A stretch of DNA of 64,000 nt from Hesseltinella vesiculosa (Eukaryota; Mucoromycota; Mucoromycetes; Mucorales; Cunninghamellaceae): contig MCGT01000005.1 of assembly GCA_002104935.1 (NCBI GenBank), positions 992,001 to 1,056,000 on the forward strand, read 5' to 3'. A program made the translations under genes and the position numbers. The stretch's first letter is position 1. Each line of letters begins with the position of its first letter. Shown in pieces: positions 22,487 through 37,112 of the stretch. The notes beneath the pieces are model-generated. The model was given only the letters and a program-made list of their open reading frames with translations, was not told the DNA's origin and did not search any database.

Positions 22487-25400
22487 TTAGGAAGAGATGG
22501 AATGCATGCATTCAACAATAACTTGATCCAGCCACAAAAATCGGTCTTTGGCAGACAGGATGACAAGTTGAGGTTCCAGAGGTTGCATGGAGGAGGCATC
22601 AGGCAGGGTGGTGGCAGAATGCAAAGCCTCGGGCGACTTGTTGGGTGAATCTTCGTCGTCGTTCTTTTGTCGAGTCCGCTTGGCACGAGGAGGAGGAGGC
22701 AGCGAGTTGAGGGCAGCGGAAGGCAAGATGGGTTTGAGTACAGGTGAAGTGGGAGAGGATGGCAGAGATGAGGAGGGGCTGGGGGAGAATGGAGAAGGCT
22801 CCGAGGATATCATTTGCATGTGTTTTTTGTAAGGATGCATGGTGGAGGATGCTGATGATTGAAGAGGATGAGGTAGTTGGTATGAATGAGGTGAGTGCTC
22901 GGATGGAGGCACACGGTGATAATAATGCGAGGCATCCCAAGATGGAGGTCGGCCCAGGTCGCTTTCCAAGTACATATCGGCAGCTTGCTGGGAGATGGCA
23001 TGGGCGAGGGACGACATCAGGAGGTATGGGCGGCATTGGACGTTTTGAGATGAAGCATGCTGCTCGATGGAGGCCATGGTGCCCTTTGCGCGCAAGCATA
23101 CACGGAACAGGAGCAGCGTGCAAGGTTCGGGTGATACCGAAAAGGCAGGCAGCTCGAGGACTTCGGGCTGCAGTGTAGCTTTGGAAAGACCGAGGTGCAT
23201 GGCATTGGACCCAGTAGCTTGGATCAGCTTGCGCGTGGCAACTTCCAGTGCGTCGGCCAGACGGTGGATGGTCTGGAATGGTTTGGAGGCTTTTTGTTGG
23301 ACGGCACTGCCGGGCAAGAGCGTGGAGGAAGGTGACACGGGTGACATGATGGGTGAGCTGCCATGGTTCATGGATGAGGATAGGGAGGGAGGTGATGATG
23401 AAAAAGAATTCATCGAGGCTTGATCGGGTTGCGAGGAAAGGTGATTGAGGTTTTGGTAGGTGTCACTGTTGGTGTGAGTGTGTAATGACGAGGTGGGCAG
23501 GGTGGTTGCGCCGGAGGAAAAGGTATTGCGAGAAGCGGTGGAAGTGCGCGGGAAAAGCGTGACATGGCGATCAATGTCGGCTAACTGCGTCATGGTATGG
23601 TTGGCAAAAATGTCGGTGACACACTGGCGTTCCTCGGTAGACAGCTGGCCAACGGGTTCTTGGGAGTCTTGGTACACCAAATCGACGAGGGGGAAGGAAT
23701 AGCGAGTGCGTTGATCGACAACGACGTTGATTTGGTGGTAGGTTTGGTCCTCATCTACCAGGGCCAAGAGGCCGACCTTGACCGAGGGCCGGGTCGATTT
23801 GAATGAGCGAGCGAGCAGGTATGGGCTGGAGGCTAAGCGGAACATATCCAAAAAGTGCTTGAGCATGTGGTCGTTGGGGATTTGCAGGCGATCGGCCATC
23901 ACACGGGCAATAAAGGTGGCATGGGCAAACCGGTAGCCAAGACTCATCAGACGATGGATGTCTCTGTCGCTGCGGATCTGGCGGACCAAGACAATATGGC
24001 GTTCTTCATCGCCTTCTTCTTGTATGATGCTGACCGTGGATGACGAATCAGAAGAGTGGCCATACAGCTGGTGGTCAGGATCGAACAGGCGCGAGCGTTG
24101 TTGCTGCTTGACATTGACAGCGGAGGAGACATCGCTGAAAAACGAGCAAGGTCGGCTAGGTTTTTTCTTTGTGGGTTTTTCATGCTGATAGCCAAAGGCG
24201 CCGTTGTCGATGACTTCTTGCATATCAATGGCGACGTCAAACGAGGTGCTCGAGTGCTTCTTGGTAGGATCAATGGATGAAGGATCATTGGTGGCAGGAG
24301 GAAGTGGGAGGGATTGCAGGATGTGGGCCAGGTCGTCATCGTTTTTGGCCCCCATTTCAATTTCTGCGTGGGGTTTGCCACGCTTGTTGCTGAAAGCTTG
24401 CTTGACAGCCAGGGCTTTTTGCTGGAGCTTGCCATGATTTTGGATAGTGTGAGTCTTGATGACGCTTTCATACATCAAGCCCAGCTGGGATGCGTCGTCC
24501 ATGTTCAGGGAATCCATGAGTTCATTGGTGGCTTCATGGAACCGGCGTTCAGCAAAGTTGAATTCATCCGAGTGGGAGCTACGGTCATAATCGTCCAACG
24601 TTGGCACACCCGACCAGTGGGTCACCAATTCAAACAGACGGATAAACAATGGATGTGATGCTGAGAATTCCACTCGAGTTTGCTAAGAAATAAGAGAGGG
24701 GCAGCAAGGGCGTGTCAGTGGGAGAAGGAGAAAAAAAAAAAAAAAAACTGGGAAATCATTTGATTACCTTGAATTGCATATCAGAGAGAATCTCCTGTTG
24801 TGGGACCACGCCATCAACATTGACCATGATACGGCCTTGGGAATCAAAGAGGACAAGGTCGACCACGAGACGTTTCTTGTGTTCATGTTCGGCCAAACTT
24901 TGCACGCTGCAACGGACGCCGACATAAAAGAGCAGCAGACAGGCGGACACCACCACAGCGCAGATCAAACCAATCAGTACAGGGGTTTCCAATAGAGGAG
25001 TAGGAGGACGCTGGCCATTGCTCACATCGTAATATTCTGTGCCGGCCATGGCAGTGAAATGCATCCCTGAAGATAACCAAAAAAAAAAAAAAACCGCTGG
25101 TCAGTAAAGGTTTTCTTTGCATCCAAATCAAATGGGCTTACCACACACAGCGACGCCCATGATCATGGCACAACCAAGGCGTTTATACCATTGATTCGCC
25201 CATTGCTCACGAAGCTTGAAAAAGATTAATAGAGCAGCGGTGACGGCAGTGCAGGCAATGACCACAGCGCCGGCGACATAGGCCGGTTTGTACGCCAATT
25301 TAAAGAACTCAATGGCAAATTGACCTAGACAAAAGGAGCATGTGAGTTTCCAGTTGTACAAGAGGTACACCATTTTTGTGTTTTACCAATGTAGTGCATG

Positions 25401-25968
25401 GTTGCGATACCAATCTAGACCCATTGAAAGAAAAAAAAGGTGAGTGGGCGGTGAATGAAAAGAGGCAGGTCTTTTTTTTAAATTTTAAATTTGGTTACCC
25501 CGGCGAGACATCCACTGAACAAAATGCGGTACACTTGAACATGTTCACTGATCCCAACAAACGAAAATGAGATAAACATACATGCACAAGACACAACCAA
25601 ACTAGCAAAGGTATAGCCTGGCGAATAGGCTAGTTGATATTGATAGGTATTGCCGTTTTCGGGGATGGTCAGTGTCAGCGCATTGTTGCCAATAAAATGC
25701 ATCGACCAAATCCCTACACTACCCATGGCCAAGGCGGCAGCAAATAGCAAAAACCTATTTTTTTCGTCCAATGAAAAAAATGAATGAGGCTACACGATTT
25801 CCTTTCTTTTTATGCTCCCTCGTTTTTTTTTTACCAGTTGACACGGCCTTTGATATGAGTTCTCCGTGATAACAATTCGAGAGTTGTCATGGAGCCAATG
25901 ACCGAAATGACAAAACTGACAAAAATGATGCCCCCACTGAATTGTTGAGAAGCTTGATAATCAGCCAT
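22487..25968 (-). CDS. MHYT-domain membrane signalling protein
   Basis: Six exons, complement(25835..25968, 25499..25754, 25387..25414, 25142..25324, 24768..25066, 22487..24682), 1031 aa. Residues 1-270 form a seven-helix MHYT domain with three copies of the motif, IWSMHFIGNNA, ATMHYIG and GMHFTAMAG, whose Met/His residues are proposed to bind a metal or sense a gas (O2, CO, NO) in bacteria. The 28-nt exon 3 carries one motif. A large cytosolic part of about 760 residues follows, mixing helical blocks (RLFELVTHWSGVP, IHRLADALEVATRKLI, CTLLLFRVCLRAKG) with long Ser/Pro-rich disordered stretches and KKKPSRP/KRTRQK basic patches. Bacterial MHYT proteins fuse to GGDEF/EAL domains; none is seen here. 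The ligand and output are unknown. Confidence 0.85.
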
Positions 25969-28900
25969 GGCCAGTGACGTTTAAAATAAAATGGAGGGAA
26001 AAAATCAAAGGTGTGGTATACAACGGATATGAGGTTGTGTTGGAATTGGCGGGTGAAGGAAAGAAAAAAGCGATGCCAACCAGTTGACGATGGCTTTAAG
26101 TGACAACTATAAAAATGAAGGTGGGGATCAAGTGTTCAAAAAAAAAAAAAAAGAGAGAGAGAGAAAAGGAAAAGAATGGGCAGAGGTCCAAGAACCCCTC
26201 TCCTTTTCTCCCGCACTGACTCTGAAAAAAATGATGAAAAAAGAAACCCAAGACCGTCCGGCAATTGGTAACAAAAGGAAATTGCATGCAAAGAGGTGAC
26301 GACTGCACGTCGCAATCAGCGCCGAATAAAGTTGAAGATACGTTCAGGGAAAATGTTACACAATTTTTTTTCGGTATGATTGCCTTTCATGGGCGCGTTT
26401 GGTTACACCTTTCCTCAGCCTACGTTTTACAACCCTATGCACTCCACATAATTTACAGGAGACACAATGCTTCCTATTAAATCAGAAAACTGAAATACCC
26501 GTTGCCCATAGCAAATAAGAAATGAAAGAAAGTAAACTCATTTCGGGAACCAGCAGCTGCCATCCATCTTTCGCGCGTGAGGCTCCCGTAACGATGTCTG
26601 TGTAACCCCCGGCTATTGTCTATGATTGGATAAAAAATACCAAAAGAAAAAAAATTACCCTTTTTAATTTTTTTTTCTTCCAATCAGCGCCAATAAAATC
26701 AAAGGCTGGCTGGGACTTCTCATTGTTCTTTTGATCATTTTCTGAGCAAAGATGTCGATCGATAACAAAAGAAAACATGTTTGTTCATCTTTCAGAAATA
26801 CCTTTCAAAAGGAAAAGGAAGAGTTGAAGTTTGGCTCTAGTGTGACATTTAACAGAGCATCAAATGTGCTCCAGCAATTTTTCTCGCTTGTGCAGCTCCC
26901 CCCCTTTTGACTACCGTTTTTGTCAATCGCCACTGGTCGTGCTTGTGTGCCGAACTGAGACAATAGATGACTTCTCCAACTCCTCGGCTCCCCCCAGATT
27001 CTCAATAAACCTGTGCACCCTGGAACTCTATTTGGGGAACCTCATCGACGATCAAAAAGTTCCTGGCCACCACTGCACATGTTTCTTTCCTCCGTTTTTC
27101 CAATGGTACTTGTGTTTTTTTCTTCTCTCGTCATTTGGAAAAGCATTCGAACGACGTCTTGCCGCTTGGGACCGACAAGGAAGTCGGCAAGGTCTTGCAC
27201 ATGAAAATGAAATCAATTTGTTATCCTCAAAAGGCAGACACTCCATTTCGGTCTGGACCCTTTTTTTTTAAAGTGTCAAGTGAAATAAGTAAGATGACCA
27301 CGCAGCGAAAATTTGTTCCATGGGCATGCAGCTAATGCCAATGTGCGGTGTAAAGTCAAAGTCAAATAAACTTTGCCTTCTACAATGGACGACTAACCAA
27401 ATCAAGCCAAGTGGAAAATTGGCATTTTTATTTCCCTTTGGTAAGATCAAATTTTGTTAGGGTAAAGATACCGTATTAGCCAACCATGACAAAGCTCACC
27501 ATATGACTTGGTTGCAAATGGAGTATTTGTTATATCGTGGGACATTCCTTTGGTAACGACGAGCCAACCACCCTTAACATGTTCAAGGTTGCAGCGACTC
27601 CATTGGAAGAATCCCGTCATGACTCAAACTTTATTGTGGCTCTTCACCTCCATAGAATATCACAACCCTTTCCATTTTGCTGGAAATAGCCGGGATCTGC
27701 GTCATCCTTCTTGGCGCTCCCCGCCTTTTTTTCACATGAATAGGGAACGATGCAGGACAATAAACCGGACTTTTTGCATTCCGCAATAGCAAAGCGGGTT
27801 CTCGACATTCCACTCTCCAAACCGGCCTTTCAAAAAAACATGCACATAATACAGTAAATTGAGAAAAGTGATGTACCATGTACAGACTCTCCATTTTGAA
27901 ACAAATGCATGTGCCCATGCCTTTGCTTGACTTGTTTTAATATGGTGTTTGAATTGGTCGAGACGGGGTGGCCAGCACTGTGTGTTTTTTTTTTTTTTTT
28001 TTGCTTGTCTTGCCTGCTCGTCCTATCGCACCAGGCGGCAAGATGGAAAGGTATGGCTATGCGCCTCTGCTGAAGTGAAGCACGCTTTTCCAATCCATAC
28101 ACTCTGCTTTTGTATTGGTGTGAAAACCAGAAAGCACCCTCTCGCACAGATCATTTCACAGATGTCAGAAGCGCCGTGCAAAGTCCGCCGTCCCCGCTCT
28201 CGGGAATTTGTTGTCATTTTTCCGGGATTGCATCAAAAAAGGACAAACACACCTGCTAACCATGCCGAGGACGTCAAAAGAAATTGAATGGAACTCTCAG
28301 GTACTACACGACCACGAGAACGAAAACGTCTCTGTAGCAATGGGCATCCTCTCCTAATTTTTGGACGAGGACGTGACAGGAACTATATTTTTGCCCACCG
28401 AGCCTTGAGAGCTTGAAACTGCACCAGTTCATCGCGATCAAACCGGTTCTTCTACCTCTTGCCATATTCTGTCTATGTGATGATCGCTGGAAGCTGTCTT
28501 ATAAATGGACTGAAGCAGATTGCGAAAACGACGCTCTTCCACGGCGAAGCATAGAAAAATAAATCCCCATCCCACTTCATGTGCCCCCTTATGACCTCAC
28601 AGTCTGGGTTCCCTATTTACACTTCTCTGTTGGTGCCTGGTTTTTTTAAAGTTTGCCACTAATTCGGAGATGGCCGTCAGAGCTGTGCTCATGTGTCTGA
28701 AAAAGGGATCGTCCCAAACGCCTTTCCCCATTTTTTGACTTCAATTTCGTTTCAGCGTTTGCACAAGCGTAAAAAAAAAAAGATGGCTCTGTCCATTGAA
28801 CTTGTCGAGATCAATGAAGCAGGCCATACTGTAAGACAGCAGTATCTTCTTGACGGTGCTTTTCTTTTTTAGGGCAGAAAAGGACTTGCCAACGTTGAAC

Positions 28901-29233
28901 ATCAAGACGTGCCTGGCTCCTAGACCTCGACCCAAAAAAGGAAAGCCGCACTTTCTATTCAAGATACAGTAAGCAGTGCCGAACTTGGTGTCGATTCTTG
29001 GTTTCCTTTTATTGAGGGCAAGAGAGTGAGCTTGGCCAGTCCGGGCTTATGTTGACAGCAGCATTCAATCATTCAAGTACCAGGCACCATCTGCTCAAGC
29101 CCAACCTGAATGGTAGGAGGGTGGGGGTAAGAGTAATGCATTCAGTTCTGGGTTTCCACAGTTGCAAACGGCTGGTGCCTGGACGCACAATGTTTCTTGA
29201 ATGTGTTGTTCTTAGCCCTACAATGTAATAAGA

Positions 29234-29455
29234 GCCAATCCCTGGCAAAAACGCCTGATTTTTTTATTTTCTTTTTTTTAGCTGGGGGATCGGAGGTGTC
29301 AAAACGAAACGGATCAAAAGTTGGCTGGGAGATCCTCACCAATTGATTTTATTTTTTTTCAGCATCACCATTACCAATGATCTTCTGTCTTTATTCAAAA
29401 TATCATGGCGATCCATTATCTCAAGAGTGCTGTGGAGCTTTTTCTTATTTTTTTT
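29234..29455 (+). repeat. dispersed intergenic repeat, copy B
   Basis: Same order of blocks as copies A and C: CCCTGGCAAAAA, T runs ending TTTTTAGC, CGGAGGTGTCAAAACGAAAC, TTGGCTGGGA, CACCAATTGAT, then CTCAAGAGTGCTGTGGAGC and a T run. It is closer to C in the GTGTCAAAACGAAA block and to A in the GATCAAAAG block. Confidence 0.7.
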
Positions 29456-29864
29456 ACGAAAATGAATGACAGGGGGCTCCAAGGCGTCGTCTGTCGGCGA
29501 TTGAAACTACAAAGGAGAGGCCGGTCAATCATCCGATTGGATGAAAAAAAAGGAGCTTTTGAAATGTGGGGTTTGCCTACTTTGAAGAAAAATGTCAGGG
29601 TTAGGTCAGATTCCTTACCGTACGATACTGCGAAGAGGAAAAGCTTTTAGAGGATTCATTGTGCATTGATGTGATAAATGAATTTTCTATTTGTTGGTTC
29701 CCAACAACGCTTGGACTGGCAAAGCCACATCCAAGGAAGAAGGTTGGCATGGAGAAGCACGACGATGTGTGAGTACGATGGATAAAATAGATGTGGCTGT
29801 TCATATTCATCAGTGATTTGGCTAACCGCAGCCTTGATCTTTGTCTGGAGGATTTTTTACTATT

Positions 29865-29930
29865 CAAGATGACCATTCCACATCAATGGGTCCCCAGGCA
29901 ATCTGACCAAAAAAAAAAAAATGCAAGCAC
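29865..29930 (-). repeat. fragment related to the left part of repeat copy C
   Basis: GACCATT..GG.CCCCAGGC.ATCTGA followed by an A run matches 45163-45200 next to copy C. This suggests a fourth, partial and oppositely oriented element 400 bp from copy B. Confidence 0.4.
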
Positions 29931-30618
29931 GCTGTCTATCATTTTTGAGTGAATAATAAATCGATGCCAAGCTTTGCATGAGCTGACCTCGCTGATTGAT
30001 CCCATATTTTCAGTGTGGCATATGCTCGTGGCTCAAAGAACAGGCTTCCGAAGGTGTTGTGGCACTATGTGAAGTGGTGTGAAAGCATGCTCTACCTACT
30101 GAGCTCAGGATGGGTTCCGAAAGGAGAGTCTCATTGATCTATCGCTTGGGCTTGATGAAGCATGGTCAAGAGAAGGAACTGCTTCTCACGTACTTTTTTG
30201 TTGTGGTTTGACAAGGGGGAGGGGAGAGGCAAACTGCGCAGCTGTCAGCCAATGAACGTCCATTCTGGCGGTCGAGCCTGCTATAACGCTGGCCATTTTT
30301 ATTCACACGAATCAATGATAAAATGCAGGTCGGCAGCGACAACGTGGGTGCCAAAAAAAAAAAAAAGACCGTGCATGCAGCAGCTACGCATGGAACAGAT
30401 GTGGGGAAGTACCCTTTCCCAATGCAAAAATGTCATTTCTCGGCAATCGGCAATCCCTGTCCAATGACACTGCGATGTTCAGGTGCAACGGTTTTCCCTG
30501 GAGATTTTTGATTATTCACTTGAAATTGTTCAGGCTCAGTTCCGCTCTTTTTTTATTTCCTTTTTTTTTTTTTTAATTTTTTTTGTTTCCTTTTCTAATC
30601 TTGTATTATAATTCAAAA

Positions 30619-33028
30619 ATGGTGAACAAGATCAACTTGGAAAAGCAAACGTACGAAGTGCCTAACTCTAGAAAACCTGGTCAAACGGGTAAGCGATACT
30701 TAGCATGGAGCAGAAGAAGTTGTGGCGATTGACCTATGATTAATCCAGGCATCTATCGCAATGGTGTTCGTACTGAATTGATCTCCACGTTCCATCCCAA
30801 GGTGAAGACCAGTTATGATATTTTCTTGCATGGTAAGTCAGGAAGGGGAAATCCAAGACGATTAGAGGGGGAAGAATCTGGGGTGTCTTAACTCAGCTCG
30901 ATGACTTGCCAGGTCTCAAGCTGTCCAAGGATCGCCCTTGTTTGGGTCAACGAGCTGTGCTTGCTGACGGTAGCCGTGGTGCCTATGAGTGGTTGACTTA
31001 TCGCCAAGTGCATCACCGTATCCTCAACTTTGGCTCAGGCTTGCTAAACCTGCTCAACCACACCTTGAATGATTCTCGCACCAGCAATGTGCCTATTGCC
31101 GTCTGGGCCGTCAACCGCCCTGAATGGTATGTGACCGACCAAGCCTGTTCAGCTTACAGCCTATACACCGTGGCCCTTTACGATACCCTTGGTCCCGACT
31201 CTGTGGAATATGTCATGAACCATTCTGAAGCTGAGATCGTCGTGTGCTCTGGCGACCACATCGCCCACTTGCTCAAGCTCAAGGAAAAGCTGCCTCGTCT
31301 CCGGGCCATCATCTCCATGGACGACTTGGACAACGGTCCTGCAAAGGCGGGTGTGGTTTCGAACTCGGCTATTGTCAAAGCCTGGGCTGAAGAAAAGGGC
31401 CTGGTCTTGACCGATGTCAAAACCTTGGAAGAAGCTGGCAAGAAGAATCGTCGTTCTATCAACCTCCCTCAGCCTGAAGACCTAGCCTGTTTGATGTACA
31501 CCTCTGGCACCACTGGTGCTCCCAAGGTAAAAAAAAAACAAAGTTTGATAATGATTGGGGATGCGTGGTTTTGATTGGCTCGATGGAGGTCATCGACATG
31601 TGAATCTCACTCTTTTTTTTCTGCAGGGTGCAATGTTGACCCACAGCAATTTTGTTGCCGCTGTGTCTGGCACTTATTACCAATTGGGTGGTGACTCGAG
31701 CGATATCAGTATTTCTTACCTTCCTCTAGCCCATATCTTTGGTCGTGTAGCTGACAATGTGGCTATTGCCCATGGCGGCCGTCTTGGCTACTTTAGTGGC
31801 GACATGCTCACCTTGATGGAAGATGTCCAAGCTCTCAAGCCCTCGGTGATGCCTACCGTGCCTCGTCTGTTGAACCGCGTCTACGATAAGATTGCTGCCT
31901 CGACAGTGAATGCTCCTGGTCTTGTTGGCAACCTTGCCCGTCGTGGTGTTGCTGCCAAGCTTGAAAACCTGGCCAACCAAAAAGGCTACACCCATCCCTT
32001 GTGGGATCGTTTGTTGTTCAACAAGGTCAAGCAGGCTTTGGGCGGTAACATGCGTGTGATGATCACCGGCTCAGCTCCCATTGGCAAGGATGTCATGCAA
32101 TTCCTCCGTGTGGTTTTGTGCTGCGACATCCGTGAAGGTAAGTTTAATAAATGAAGGTGAAAAGCGAGTGCACTCATTTTCCATTCTTGGATAGGTTATG
32201 GGGCCACGGAAACCACTGCTGCTACGACGGCTCATTACGAAGGGGAATACCAAGCTGGTCACTTGGGCGCCCCCTTCTGCTCCAACGAAATCAAACTGGT
32301 CGACGTGCCCGATATGGATTACTTGTCCACTGATCCTTACCCTCGCGGTGAAATCTGTGTGCGCGGTCCCACTGTGTTCAAGGGTTATTACAAGGATGAA
32401 GAAAAGACCCGCGAAGCTCTCGATGACGAAGGCTGGTACCACACTGGTAAGTTTCACTGGAGAGAGAGAGAGAGAGAGATGTGAGCCTGACCTGCGTGCT
32501 TTTTTGCTAGGTGACATTGGTCTTATCAACGAACGTGGCGCGATTGTGATTATTGATCGCAAGAAGAACTTGTTGAAGCTTGCCCAAGGTGAATATGTTG
32601 CTCCCGAAAAGATCGAAAACGTGTTTGTGGCCAACTCTCTTGTGGCCCAAGTGTTTGTGCATGGGGATTCTTTGGAAAGCTCTTTGGTGGCAGTTGTGGT
32701 ACCTGATCCCGAAGTGCTGCCTGGCTACCTCGCTGCCAAGGCTCCCAAGCTGGCCGCCGAAAAGCTCACGTTTGAGCAATACTGCAAGCATCCCGAATTA
32801 AACAAGATTGTCATGAGCGAACTGACCAAGGCTGGTCGCAAGGCTGGCTTGCACGGGTTTGAAATCCCCAAGGCCGTCTATTTGGAAGCCGAGCCTTTCT
32901 CGATGGAAAACGGCTTGCTGACACCCACCTTCAAGTTGAAGCGTCATGATGCCAAAAAGTACTATGCTACTCAAATCACCGAACTGTATGCTCAAGCCAA
33001 CTCGCAACCCCAAAAGGCCAAGTTGTAA
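30619..33028 (+). CDS. long-chain acyl-CoA synthetase, peroxisomal (PTS1)
   Basis: Six exons: 30619..30688, 30749..30832, 30913..31526, 31627..32137, 32195..32446, 32511..33028; 682 aa. It activates long-chain fatty acids to acyl-CoA with ATP. The AMP-binding P-loop reads [14 protein letters not shown] and is interrupted by intron 3 after APK. Other signatures are [27 protein letters not shown], and [22 protein letters not shown] of the FACS family. The protein ends in -AKL, a functional variant of the type-1 peroxisome signal, so it most resembles yeast Faa2 in location and would feed beta-oxidation. Intron 5 contains an (AG)n run at 32460-32479. AATAAA occurs at 33042. DAHP synthase starts 262 bp downstream on the same strand. 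Confidence 0.92.
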
Positions 33029-33289
33029 AAACATAGATTATAATAAATTTTATTTGTCATTCTACAAATTTTCCTCCCATTCTGCATTGAAAAAGGGGTT
33101 GGCCATTGTGGAAAATTGGTTGGCTGTGGAGCTCATGATGACTCACGCTTTGCGCACCCTGCCCCGCGGCGGATCTTGAATTGTCGCTTGCCAACAGCAA
33201 ATCAAGGCAGCCTAACTCCTTGAAAGCGGGTTCGCCATTCATTTTTTTTCACTCTTTTTTTCTTTCCTCTCTGAAACCCCTTATAAACG

Positions 33290-34834
<1,545 letters not shown>

Positions 34835-34999
34835 TTTACTCTGTAGAAATTCCATCCATTTGTCTAATAAAGAAAAAAAAAAAAGTATGATTTTATAAAA
34901 TAAAAATGATAGGATGCAAAAATAGATGATAAAAAACAAGTGGTTGCTAGTTTACAGAGGGAGGAAATGAAAGGAATAAAAGGATCGGAGAGCCAACAA

Positions 35000-37112
35000 T
35001 TAGAACTTGACACTGCGGGCGACGTTGGTCTTGATACCTGTTGCTTCACCCCCATAGTTGCCAGTGAGAGGTTTGGCGACGGCACGTGTGGATGACAGCT
35101 TCTTGAGCTTCTTATTGTATTGCATTCTCTTCTTGACACGACTGTTGCGGTCTTCCTTTCTGCGGCGAGGTGTGAGGCCCTTGTTCTTGAGGATCTGCCG
35201 CGAGGCCATACGCTTATCGCCGTCATCCACATCCTCATGGCTGTCCATCAATGGAGCACGGCTAGCATCATACTCGGCTTGCTTCTGCATCTTGCGGGCC
35301 TTTTTGCTGCGTACCATCTTGGTATAATCGTCGTCCACCTCGTCTTGGGCATCACGCACGTCTTGCTCGTTCCAATCTTCATTGTCCAAATCAGCAGATG
35401 TATCTTTGGGCTGGGCCACGCCCTTTTGCTGTTGTTGGTGTTTACGGTTCTTGTAAGGTAAGTCAGTGTCACCTTGGTATTTGGCCATTTGCTTGGCTTG
35501 TTTCTGATGGGTACAGGGGAGAAAAAAAAATAAGCGGTGCAATTCAAAGCATCTCTTTCACTCTGGCTTACGCTTTCGATCTTGGCCACATAGTCACGGA
35601 TGGATCGCTTGCGGTTCAGCTTATCCTCCATATCGACTTGATCCAAGGCATCCAGTTCACCAAAGTCGTCGCCCATGTCTCGTTTCCGTTTGTTCGCTTT
35701 CTTCATGCTCTTGAATTCTTCTTCAATGTCATGTACAGCAGCCCAGTTGTCCGCCTCCTCCTCCTCCGAAGCCACATCCTCTTCATCCTCCTCCAGATCG
35801 TCGCTTGCGTTCATGTCAGAGTCGCTGGAATGGATCGTGGGTATGATGGATTCAGTCGATCGATGTTGTTTCTCGACAGTGGCAGGCAATTGCAGTTGCT
35901 GCCAGAAGGTTTCGAGCTGAGGTTCGAGTTTCTTTTCGAGGCGTTCGGTTTTTTCGATCGATTGTCGCAGCGACACTAGCGTTCCAATCACAGGGTGATC
36001 ACGCACGCCCGGTGTGTTGGCCGCCTTCAAAGCAAAGTAAAACGACATATTGGTCAAATAGTTCATGTACAGTTCTACACAACCAGGGGAGGGAAAAAAG
36101 TGAGTCGGGCGTTCCCTTCTGCCCCTCCAGCTTACGGTATTGGAAGAGTAAAAACTGAGCAGCTTTTTCGTCTTGCTTGTCATGTTTTTGAATGGAGTCG
36201 AGCTGTGTCTTCAGCTGAGCCACAAGCTCAGACTTGTCTTTGAATTCGTTCAACAAATCCAGCAATTCGGGCGATTCGTTTTGAAGGATCTTGACCTTTT
36301 CGGCCACTGGAAGATTTTTTCGTCGAGCAGCTACTGATTTCGATACACTAAACAAGATGGGTCAGCAGCAGGTCCTTTTGCTTTTGGGGTCATTGGCTTA
36401 CTCAAATGAGATTTCCTCTAGTTCCTTGGTGACGCTGGCGACCAAAGCTTTGTCAGCTTCTTGATCAGCTTGAGCGCCAAGGCCCCAACCAGGCATGGTT
36501 TCGTCCATGAAATCAGCTTCATCCATGTCGGCCAGGCGTTGCTTTTGGATTTTTAGGGCTTCTTCTTCTTCCTCGCGCATTTCTTCCAAGTCTTCACCTT
36601 CATCAGCATCGTAGTAGGCGTTCTTGCTAGTCCCCCATGTTGCTTCTGTTAAAAAAAATTAGGAAAGGCCGTACGAGACATTTTACCAAGCTTACCTTCT
36701 TTTTCTTCTTCAGCATCCTCATCCTCATCGTCAAATTCGTCCTCGTCGTCCTCTTCCTCCAAGCCGTCCAAACCATAGATTTCTCGATCGCTTTCTTCTT
36801 CGCCTGGATAATTAAAAAAAAAAAAAAAAGATGGCATGGTCAGGTTCCTGGGTTCCAGCATTTGTGCAACTTACCTTGGCTTTCTTGATCGCTTAACAAG
36901 ACTTGGCCACGACTATCATGGACTAAAATGGAATGGGGGGGGGGGCAAAATGGTGAGGATCCTGGCGTAAGATGAAACAGGTGGAGCTTACAGTCGTCTT
37001 CGGATTCGTGGTCAATGTCGTTCCAGGTGCGGATGGCATCGATCTTATCGCCATTGTCTTGCTGAACGTTCTTGGTGGCATCTCGGAACACTGCTGACTT
37101 TTTTCTACCCAT
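35000..37112 (-). CDS. UTP3: U3 snoRNP / SSU-processome protein UTP3 (SAS10)
   Basis: Seven exons, complement(36992..37112, 36875..36922, 36696..36803, 36402..36645, 36136..36347, 35572..36074, 35000..35503), 579 aa. It works in the nucleolus in 18S rRNA processing. The start MGRKKSAVFRD is followed by very acidic stretches. Next comes a Sas10/Utp3/C1D helical domain (about 195-285: ESPELLDLLNEFKDKSELVAQL, LLFQYRQLYMNYLTNMSFYF, HPVIGTLVSLRQSIEK). More acidic linkers precede the diagnostic Sas10 C-terminal domain (RRRKEDRNSRVKKRMQYNKK to the end ...KTNVARSVKF). All six introns keep phase. The start codon lies 171 bp from that of BUD13 on the opposite strand, so the two genes probably share a promoter. 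Confidence 0.92.

Larger units (their letters stand above)
25969..30618. other. 4.65-kb gene-poor region
   Basis: Divergent spacer between the MHYT gene and the acyl-CoA synthetase. It holds dispersed repeat copy B (29234-29455), a related fragment (29865-29930), a tRNA D-arm-like stretch near 30090-30108 on the minus strand, and numerous A/T runs. No frame has both splice logic and recognisable domains. Confidence 0.45.

Noticed and set aside
28784..28970. Possible tiny two-exon gene (MALSIELVEINEAGHT...)
   Set aside because: The splice signals are good but the spliced product is only about 32 aa, and the better-looking peptide in the second exon is in another frame.
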